Assembly: GCA_943737045.1 (NCBI GenBank)
Contig: CALSFV010000260.1
Coordinates: 609,288 to 673,287, forward strand
Reading direction: 5' to 3'
DNA: 64,000 nt
Source: Parapristionchus giblindavisi
Taxonomy: Eukaryota; Nematoda; Chromadorea; Rhabditida; Diplogasteridae
The translations under genes and the position numbers were made by a program. Below the pieces are notes generated by a model, which had not been told where the DNA came from, did no database searches, and saw only the letters and a list, made by a program, of their open reading frames with translations. Position 1 is the first letter of the stretch, and every line of letters starts with the position of its first letter. Of this stretch, positions 56,263 to 64,000 are shown in pieces.

Positions 56263-56705
56263 AACACGAATGCAAAATTTTGATAAGGACAAAATCAGGA
56301 AATTTGTATCTGAGAAGGATGTGTCGCATGAAGATGATAGACTAGAAAGAGAGAGCGAGAGAAAGGAGAGTCAGAGTAATCGAGACAGTGAGATAAGGAT
56401 GTTAGAGAAAGCGAGAGTGTGAGAGAGAGTGAGAGAGAGCGAGAGAAAGCGAGAGTGTGAGAGAGAGTGAGAGATGGAAAGGAAGGGTTTGGGGAGAGAA
56501 TTGACATAACAGGTTAGATCTAATCTAATCTATCTATCTCTTTCTGTCTAAACGAGACACACAGAGAAGAACCAAAGGAGGAGGAGGATCAATCGATGAA
56601 GTGAGATATCAGTAATCGAACTGATACTTGAACTCCTTCCAATGCTACTCTCAACACTGAACCACAACTCAATGGACATTCATTAGCAAGCCTTCATGCG
56701 AACAT

Positions 56706-56809
56706 TCTAACTTGAAACACTCCGCTCTGGCCACACTCTCTCGCTTTCATTGTCCACGAGAGAGCGTTACCAATGCGGAGAGTAAAATTAGCTTGGGGTC
56801 TTCCTTTAA
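56706..56809. mobile_element. AGGCACACCCC-family MITE copy
   Basis: Left end shortened; right end AAAATTAGCTTGGGGTCTTC then CTTTAA. Intergenic. Confidence 0.7.
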
Positions 56810-57167
56810 TAGCGCTAACTTTTGGTTATGGGCAAAGCGATCAAATAAACATCAAAGATTAAAGTGTAAAGATTAGATTAACAAGGCATGGAGATGAATT
56901 TAGCCTAGAGACCAGGGTCTTCATTGGTGAATCATGTTTTTGTTGATACTGATCCGAAATCTTCATTTGAAGTAGAAACTCGGGCAGCAATGAAGGATAT
57001 TTCATATATTTTAAGATATTTCGGAAACTATTTATTTTATTATTATTATAAATATTTTTTATTTCGGAAACTGCTCTTCCGCTATCAGTGAGATTTGAGT
57101 GGATTAATCGATAACCGAGACCTCCCTAGGATTTCTAGAAGCGTGGCGATTAATATTCGGCATTAGG

Positions 57168-57238
57168 ATAATAATATATTTATCTTCTCTATACGGATCA
57201 AAAACGAGAAGATATATAATGGTATATGTACTGATTGA
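57168..57238 (+). repeat. 71-bp direct repeat, copy 1
   Basis: ATAATAATATATTTATCTTC through AACGAGAAGATATATAATGG to TACTGATTGA, identical to 60930-61000. Contains the inverted pair TATCTTCTC/GAGAAGATA. Confidence 0.85.
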
Positions 57239-58006
57239 TAAAGTTTGCTCTTACAATCAGGGGGGGGGGGGTAATCAGAGCATTCAATAAGTTATTTATT
57301 AATAACCTTTTGACTGTTGTTTTCTCATTCTAACTGCTGGAAATGAATGTTTTAGCATCACAACAATTAGATCGTAACTGCCTTATCCCTATATTTGCCT
57401 TATCCCCACAGACCTATGCCCCTCCACGTTTGTTTTGTTGTTGTGTGTTCATCATTCTTTTAAATTTATTTATCTATTATTATTTGCCGTGTTTTCTTGT
57501 AAAACGCATAAATTTATTATTATTTATTATTATTATTTATTAGTAACCGCGGAAATCCAAGAAGAAAAGTTGTTTCCAAAATAGACGTGCACAATTGTAG
57601 TGATGGAAAATGATTAAAAGTAATGAATCACCCGAGAGTGACCAAGGGATGTTAGAGAATTGAGATCACGAGTAACTGTTCACTGTTCCTATATTGATCG
57701 TCGTAGAGGATGGACCGAGCGAACAAAAAATAGTCAAAGTCGGTCGATCAGTGAAATGGAAAGTGATGAGATATACAGTTGGGAGTAGAAGAGGAAAAGG
57801 GATCTTGCAACTGGATCCATGAACCCCATTTTAAACAGTATGGAACACCCATTTATCGTGCATTGATCATAAACCATTCACATGTAAAAATACTTTTTTT
57901 GGAATTACATGGCGCTTCTGATTGTCATTATTGATAGATGATATGGTAGCTATCCTGACAAATGAAACTCGTTTGAAATTGAATTGAAAAAAACGGCAAA
58001 AATATT

Positions 58007-58078
58007 CTCTCTGGCCGGGAATTGAACCCGGGTCTCGCATGTGACAGACGCGGATACTAACCACTATACTACCAGAGA
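58007..58078 (-). tRNA. tRNA-Asp (GTC), copy 2
   Basis: Same 72-nt sequence as copies 1 and 3, with a T-run (ATTTTTGCC) just after the 3' end that can serve as polymerase III terminator. It lies downstream of the stop of the 58.5-kb gene and forms an inverted pair with the truncated relic at 58140. Confidence 0.92.
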
Positions 58079-58139
58079 TGTGGTTGGTTCAGCTGAAGAC
58101 GTATTTTCAAAACTTTTGCAATGTAGTTTTCGACTGAGA

Positions 58140-58193
58140 TCTCTGGTAGTGTAGTGGTGATTATCCGCGTCTGTCACATGCGAGACCCGGGTT
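58140..58193 (+). pseudogene. truncated tRNA-Asp relic
   Basis: Plus-strand sequence matching tRNA-Asp from the 5' acceptor half (TCTCTGG) through the anticodon arm (CTGTCAC) into the T-loop, where homology stops (GGTTAAATTC) and the 3' T-stem and acceptor halves are missing. The D-arm differs from the intact copies. It faces copy 2 across 61 bp, so about 54 bp can pair as a hairpin. Confidence 0.8.
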
Positions 58194-58377
58194 AAATTCA
58201 TATTTTGATGATGAGTTTATTTTGTTTGTTTTTTCCAAAAAAATGTTAATGCCGCATCCATTTTAAGACAACTATGCAAAATGTAATATCTGAAGGAATA
58301 AATTTCTATGTAGATCGATGCATTTTTACATATTACAAACGGAGCATATATCAACATCGACGCAGATACAGACTTAG

Positions 58378-58383
58378 TTTATT
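58378..58383 (-). terminator. candidate poly(A) signal of the 58.5-kb gene
   Basis: TTTATT on the plus strand gives AATAAA on the minus strand, about 78 nt downstream of the TGA stop at 58461. Distance and motif fit a cleavage/polyadenylation signal. Confidence 0.5.
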
Positions 58384-58460
58384 CGAATGGTAAATGGTGT
58401 CAAGGTTCTAGAAAACCCGCAGTCAGAGACCGTCGAGAGAGTGTGCGAACCGAAGAGAGA

Positions 58461-60105
58461 TCAGACATTTTTGGCCAACAGTGCCTGATTCTCTTCCTTC
58501 AATGAGTCCGAGAGCAGAACAGTACGAGCCCTGATCCCGCCCGTCGTTTTCTTCTTCTTGTCCCGGCGCAAATAATCAAGAGTGCCTCTGAAATTATATC
58601 GATTTTCAGATTATTGATTGATTTTAAAAATTATTGATTGATTTTCGGAATAATTACTTGAATTGTTTGCGCATTTGATCGATTTCGTTCAACTCTTCAG
58701 GTTTGGGAAGGAGATCCTGTAAAATATATACTTAAATATATGTGTATATTGAAATTTTGTTGCAGCATAATATTCCGTAACTAGGGTCAATAATTTTATC
58801 GATTCAATCAATATTTCATATAAATCAATTAATATCTGTGAAGTGTGACAAGAGATCTTCTTAATTTACTCAATCTAGATGAGAGTACATTACAGCTTTT
58901 AATGCTTTCTTCTTTTATCCTATTGTCATAAAAAATATAAAATAGTACCGAGTAGTCCTCAAACCGGACATGTTCGATATGCGATTCGAGATTGTTGATC
59001 GATAGCCACGAAGTGACCGTAGCTTCATCGGAAAAGTAGTTATCCAGACCTGACGAAGATCAAACTACAAGTGTCGAAGTCATGCTACGCTAAAGATCAA
59101 ATGTCAAACTCCGATTGATTACCATGAAATTGAAGCTACTAAGAGAACAGTGATCAAAATACAATTTTGAGCAGACCAAATATTTAAATATTTTAATTTT
59201 ATAAAGTATTATTTAGATAGTCTAATAGAGATATAAGCCTGTATAGAAAAGACCAAACAACTGTCTGAAGATCAAACTACTGCCTAAATATCAAACTACA
59301 GTCTAAAGATAAAACTACAGTCTAAAGATCAAACTACAGTCTAAAGATCAAACTACAGTCTAAAGATCAAACTACTTTCTAAAGATCGAACTACATACAC
59401 GCCGGAATAAATGTTCTCGCTCTGCCTCTTATGCCTCGTTTGAAGCAGAATTCATCGTGTTGTGTGATCGCGCGATCGAGCACATCGTAACGACGGATAA
59501 TACCACGAATCTGGAATCATCAAATGATCAAAGATCAACAGATCAAAAGATCAAAGATCAAACGGTTCTATGTATTCCAGAACAATGGATCAGTCCAAAA
59601 GTATAGTATAAATAAAAGGCTCTTTCTTTCGTGTTTATTTTATTTATCACCCTATTTTGGACTGGTCAGGTGTTCTGGTACGGTGCTCTAGAGTAGTGCC
59701 GATCAAAAAATCAAAGATCAAAGATAAATTCTACCTTGCCAAGGTGCCAATAGAGAATGCCCATTGACGTAACGAGTATAAGCATCAGGGACGTGCTGAC
59801 GACAGAAACGAAAACACCCTGAATTAATCGAAAAATCAAAGATTCAAAGATTCGATTTTGCTAAACTTATATGTCGAATATTGACATTATGAAAGACACT
59901 TGTTTATTTGGCACGAGAGTAGCCAGCCACAGCCACAGTGAATTTATATGTTTAGAGAGAGGTCCTTGGTCTAGACAACGACCAACGATCAAAGATCAAC
60001 AAAAATCAAAAGATCAAAGATCAAAGATCAAAGATCAATAAATAAATAAATATATACCAGATCGAATTGATCACCATTGCTGATGTCGCAATCAGCTCCG
60101 TTTTC
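58461..60105 (-). CDS. unidentified single-pass membrane protein, 3' exons only
   Basis: Six minus-strand exons in one open frame: 60058-60105, 59735-59818, 59399-59510, 58949-59049, 58658-58716, 58461-58587 (stop TGA 58461-58463). They give about 176 C-terminal residues. A short Asn/Asp-rich stretch (ENGADCDISNGDQFDL) is followed by one hydrophobic helix (VVSTSLMLILVTSMGILYW), then a basic juxtamembrane region (KIRGIIRRYD, FKRGIRGRAR) and a soluble tail with RRDKKKKTTGG and a helical end. Positive charges after the helix suggest the tail is cytoplasmic and the missing N-terminus outside. I do not recognise the family. No start codon or signal peptide is visible, so 5' exons lie further upstream, probably beyond 60.1 kb or outside the window. 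Introns contain the same GATCAAA-type repeats as the receptor gene. Confidence 0.7.
59260..59398. repeat. GATCAAA/CTACAGTCTAAA array in the 58.5-kb gene
   Basis: Six or seven units AAAGATCAAACTACAGTCTA ending at the donor of exon 59399-59510, showing that this repeat type also grows in introns of the neighbouring gene. Confidence 0.8.
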
Positions 60106-60562
60106 CTGAAATTTAAAATTATTTTTAAATCCAATCAATAACTAAAAGTTGAGAAATTTCGAAATGTGTAAAAGTATACAGTGTTACCATGAGCTATATG
60201 AAAAATTCCAGGCAGTTGAGGAGAATGCGACCACAAAATACGAATTAGACGATGTGAAATGATGAAATAGACCGAGAGGAATGGGTGCAAGAGTTATAAT
60301 AATATCACAATAATATAATAGTCTAGCTATTAATAACGACATTTAATGTATATTGTTTTTTTAATATATTTTTTGGGCAATTAGCACAATTAATTAACTT
60401 GTCAAACATTTAAAGGAAGGATTAATTAGTCTTAATATGTGAGCAATATCCCAAAGAAATAAGCAAAAGATTAGTTCTGAAACAGGAATTTGAATATCGG
60501 AATTCTATTACGATATTAGTAAAAGAAATTCGACCACAGAGCAACTCCATGTCCAATCCAAG

Positions 60563-60608
<46 letters not shown>
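60563..60608. repeat. poly(A) tract
   Basis: A homopolymer of more than 40 A, ending just before the terminator side of tRNA-Asp copy 3. Confidence 0.95.
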
Positions 60609-60611
<3 letters not shown>

Positions 60612-60621
60612 CAAAAATATT

Positions 60622-60693
60622 CTCTCTGGCCGGGAATTGAACCCGGGTCTCGCATGTGACAGACGCGGATACTAACCACTATACTACCAGAGA
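60622..60693 (-). tRNA. tRNA-Asp (GTC), copy 3
   Basis: Identical to the other two copies, including short 5' and 3' flanks (CACATCT upstream, GAATATTTTTGC downstream). About 14 nt beyond its 3' end begins a homopolymer of more than 40 A on the plus strand (T on the tRNA strand). Confidence 0.92.
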
Positions 60694-60929
60694 TGTGATT
60701 ATGGAAGCCGAAGATGCACACACAAACTCTATCGCTTTCTTTTGCATCAATTAGCGAGCTAGAAGGAAGATAATGGTTTTATGATTGTGAGCAAAGATAT
60801 GAAAGAATAGATGAAGTTTGCACCAGTGAAGCAGAGAAAATGATGAATTTCGCACACTATCACAATAGTTTACCTATAGCATGAATGTGAAATTAATGTG
60901 GTTTCCGATTAGAGATTCTGTATTTAATA

Positions 60930-61000
60930 ATAATAATATATTTATCTTCTCTATACGGATCAAAAACGAGAAGATATATAATGGTATATGTACTGATTGA
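60930..61000 (+). repeat. 71-bp direct repeat, copy 2
   Basis: Identical to 57168-57238; flanks differ. Confidence 0.85.
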
Positions 61001-61399
61001 GAACAATAAAGAAGAGACAAACTGCAAATTACTTAATCACAGTTTTTAGAGTATTACAAAAGATAAATTTTTTTCCTCTGATACGTTTCTTGAGAGCTGA
61101 TCTCGTCGCATTGAAGGATTAATATTCGGAACATTTTTCTTTCGAATTTTGAGGTAATGTTTTCGAGTTCACGAAAAGATTCTCAAAAATCGAAAGGCGA
61201 GGGGAAAGAAGTGTAACGCCATGCATATCAGAGCTCTCATCCCTTGTCCTCTAGATAAAAGTGTTGAAATAGTTAAAAAAATGTTTTCTCAGGTTTTTCT
61301 CTCAATGTATTAGGTTGAACAGAACTCCGCTCTAGGCTCCATTTCTGTGTCTATTAAGAAGAGGTGTCGTGTATTTGCCCCGCATCACACCCACTTCTT

Positions 61400-61403
<4 letters not shown>

Positions 61404-61456
<53 letters not shown>
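61404..61456. repeat. (TC)n microsatellite
   Basis: About 26 TC dinucleotides. Confidence 0.95.
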
Positions 61457-61459
<3 letters not shown>

Positions 61460-61687
61460 CAATCTGATCCATCTGTCTAATATACATATACCTAGGGCTA
61501 TCGACTTCTTTCGCTCTCTCTACCTTGATCTATCCCTCTCCCTCTCTGTTTTCTCTCGTTATCCTTCTCGTTCTGATGAAGCTAAATAGAATCTCTCCCA
61601 CGTCCATTTTTTCTGTTCCGAGATCTAATAACAATAAGATCACTTTCACTGCTTAGAAAAAATCCCAATCTTTGCTTGATTCTTTCC

Positions 61688-61808
61688 TTTAGAGACAGAT
61701 CCCGAATTAATTTGAACATCTGCGCTCTAACAATGCTTTCTCGCGTTCTTCGTCCACGAAAGAGCAATGGTAGAGCGGAGAGTTTAAATTAAATTGGGGT
61801 GTTCCCCT
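61688..61808. mobile_element. AGGCACACCCC-family MITE copy
   Basis: CTTTAGAGACAGATCCCGAA to TTAAATTGGGGTGTTCCCCT, diverged arms. Confidence 0.6.
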
Positions 61809-63134
61809 AATTCTAATATATCATCGTAAAAACCAAATCTCTAACTTCCTTTGCTATTCCCTACCCTATCTTCTTCATCTTCTGAAGAGTTACAACTGGC
61901 AAGAAAGCACACAATCGCGAGATTTCTTTGAATCGTTTGATCAGTCAGTGATCTCATTATCATTTGATTTAATTTAATTTATCATACATCGTGAAGATGT
62001 TTCAGCAAGTAGAAAACGATATAAATGAAGAAGATTTGCATTTGATTGATCTCATGCTCATCTCATCATCTATTTATCTCATTTTCAGATTTTTTAAATG
62101 CGTCACATTGGTCACATTGACCTCTGTTGTATCTCTCCTCATCTCTCATTGTCAGTGGGTGCTCACTTATTCTCCTCGCTCTACTTTTTGTCCATCTCAC
62201 GTCGTCATCTCCGACGATCATTGAAGCGTTCTTTCATATTGTTTATTCTATTATATTCATACACATAGAGATATACCCGTGGATTTCTTACGCTCTAGAG
62301 AAGGAATTTTTCGTCAAATCATTGTTTCCATATTCTTTGATACTGGATAGCTACTAGTTGCCAGCTGACACCATTTTAGATTTTAGATTTAAACTCTTTA
62401 TCCACTAATAAGCTAATTTTAGATTTAAACACTTTATCTACTAATTCAGTTCTTCATCTTGATCGCTTTGGCCCTTGCCATCACTCTTCTCGGCCATCTT
62501 TCAGGATCAAGCGAAGATAAGCTGCTTTAGTTAGTGTTATTCTGGCTATGCATCTTTCTATTTGGATATGCGCATTTTCAAAACTCGGTCCCTCATTTCA
62601 CACGTCATTTACATGAAAGTGAAGTGGCCTCCCGCTGGCACTGTTTCTTTAGTGCTGTGAATCGAGCTTTGCCTAGTATCATGTAAGTTTCACGCGATAT
62701 ATTAGAAAGCGCCTATCTTTTACTTGTCAATTATGAACACACTCACGTCTGGTAAAAATCATTGTATCATGCACGGTGATATCGCTTACTTCTTAATCAA
62801 GCCTGTCACAATCTGTATCATGCAACTTCGTCACTATCGCCGTGGACCGACTCTTTCGATTCACACCCCTGTGTTCAAATGACTTGTTTCCTGCAGCTTT
62901 TCCCTACAATCAATCAATTCATCGTATCAGGCATGCTCGGCTGAGGATGGGATATAGGATAGGTCTATGTTCATCGTAGTTCTCCCTAAAATGGTTGGTT
63001 AGACCCTCACGGATAAGGCGTCATATCATTGTCAGCGCGTAGATCAGTGTCAATATTTGCGCAAATCTCTCGACACTTGCTCTCACCCGGATAGATGAGT
63101 GCAGGGAGAAGAGGGATTCGGAAGGGGATGAGAG

Positions 63135-63245
63135 TGAGAGATAATGAGAGAGAGAGAGGGAGGGAGGGAGGGAGAGAGAGTGAGAGAGAGAGAGAGAGAG
63201 AGGGAGGGAGGGAGGGAGAGAGAATGAGAGATAAGCAGAGAGATA
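63135..63245. repeat. GA-rich microsatellite with GGGA blocks
   Basis: Two blocks GAGAGAGGGAGGGAGGGAGG separated by GAGTGAGAGAG. Confidence 0.9.
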
Positions 63246-63626
63246 GAGACAGGAGGGACATAGATCTCCATATACCATACATCTCCTTGCACAGCTTCGA
63301 AGAGGATTAGCACATCGACACATGTACCTTGTGAACTCTGATTTGCATGTTTTATAGGTTCACTGTCTATAACCTAAGACCGAAAGATTGTTCCTATGAC
63401 TAGTAATATTTCTTATGTTGCCTATGTTGCCCCCTTGAATAATTGGAAATACAATTACCTTTGTCTTTTTACATTGACATGATTTGCAAAATCCACAAAT
63501 TCCTTTTGTTTCAATTCGATTGGTTCGTGCTTTCCCAAAGCACTCTCCTTGTTGCTCTTGTTGACAACTCTTGTTATACTCTATTCCCTTCAAAGATATC
63601 TCATATCCCTCCCCTGTTCAAAGCTC

Positions 63627-63740
63627 TCTTCATTCCACACACTATTTATCTTTTCTCTAACTACGGTCTCTTCATTTCACACACTATTTCTCTTTTCTCT
63701 AACTACGGTCTCTTCATTTCCCACACTATTTCTCCTTCCT
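63627..63740 (+). repeat. 43-bp tandem repeat related to a MITE arm
   Basis: About 2.6 copies of CTCTAACTACGGTCTCTTCA TTTCACACACTATTTCTCTT. This resembles the arm of the TTAAAGGGAG family (GGCCTCTTCATTGCGCACAC TATTTCTCTG). Confidence 0.7.
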
Positions 63741-64000
63741 CGCTCAGCAAGACACCGTTTCTCTCCATTACCCCCCACGCACTTTGTCATAAAAGCCGTC
63801 CACGCCACTTTTTCATCTCGAAACTCGCTTGCATAATGAACTACACGATCTAACGCCCCACCAACTTTAGTACAATAGGCCTATTAGGACAAAAAGCGAA
63901 GTTATGGAGTCTCTGAACCATTTCACATATGGTATTACATGATTCTCTATCGTAGATAGAGCGAAGGACAGTGAAGAGACCGCTCATCTACAGAACAGGA

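Larger units (their letters stand above)
50655..58377. other. gene-poor region between the receptor and the 58.5-kb gene
   Basis: Includes the probable promoter and any 5'-UTR exons of the receptor gene. I see MITEs, microsatellites, hairpins, TTAAGT stretches (51000-51210, 52070-52130, 52425-52500), two tRNA-Asp sequences near the right end and no coding exon I would defend. Confidence 0.6.
60106..64000. other. gene-poor right end
   Basis: May be an intron or the 5' side of the 58.5-kb gene. Contains a poly(A) tract, tRNA-Asp copy 3, a 71-bp repeat, TC and GA microsatellites, a MITE and a 43-bp tandem repeat. No convincing exon found on either strand. Confidence 0.55.

Noticed and set aside
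60170..60310. Possible extra 5' exon of the 58.5-kb gene ending at a GTAACA donor near 60187
   Set aside because: The open frames ending there do not join exon 60058-60105 in the right phase without a stop.
61991..62357. Two overlapping plus-strand ORFs with a hydrophobic stretch
   Set aside because: Short, AT/TC-rich, no splice or start support and no recognisable family.

Overview
The window looks like nematode chromosomal DNA: very short exons, introns with TTTCAG/TTTNAG acceptors, a megalin-type receptor of almost exactly the size known for the C. elegans protein, a TWK-type potassium channel, and abundant small palindromic elements. A Pristionchus-like (diplogastrid) worm is my guess from the intron density, but this is inference.

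Layout. (1) 1-5235, plus strand: the 3' part of a two-pore-domain potassium channel gene (13 exons here, 5' end outside the window), whose last intron carries an unusual element with two arrays of TTTGTCGACAAA-like motifs around a small coiled-coil ORF. (2) 6180-50596, minus strand, convergent with (1): one complete gene for a giant LDL-receptor-related protein of the megalin/LRP-1 type. I assembled 145 exons; they sum to 14,244 coding bases, stay in frame throughout and give 4,747 residues: signal peptide, four LDL-receptor class A clusters (6, 8, 10 and 11 repeats), eight YWTD beta-propellers with EGF modules, one membrane helix and a cytoplasmic tail with an FxNPxY endocytosis signal. (3) 50.6-58.4 kb: apparently gene-poor upstream DNA full of palindromes and microsatellites. 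(4) 58461-60105, minus strand: the six 3'-terminal exons of an unidentified single-pass membrane protein. (5) 60.1-64 kb: no convincing exon; repeats, microsatellites and a tRNA gene.

RNA genes: one tRNA-His nested antisense in an intron of the receptor gene; three identical tRNA-Asp genes, one of them in a receptor intron, plus one truncated inverted tRNA-Asp relic.

The most interesting feature is the intron fraction of the receptor gene. About two thirds of the 44.4 kb is intron, and the introns are built from a few repeat families (GATCAAA; GATACTCAG/TACGCAG; TTAAGT; TACGGTA). In many introns these repeats run right into the splice sites, and neighbouring introns tend to use the same family. 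At two places the 3' splice site is the end of a palindromic MITE. Together with about 28 copies of one TTAA-ended palindrome, a second TTAA palindrome family, a long-terminal-inverted-repeat element with a nested retroposon, and two further candidate DNA transposons, the locus looks like a good place to study intron growth or gain. All calls were made by eye from the sequence; no database search was run.
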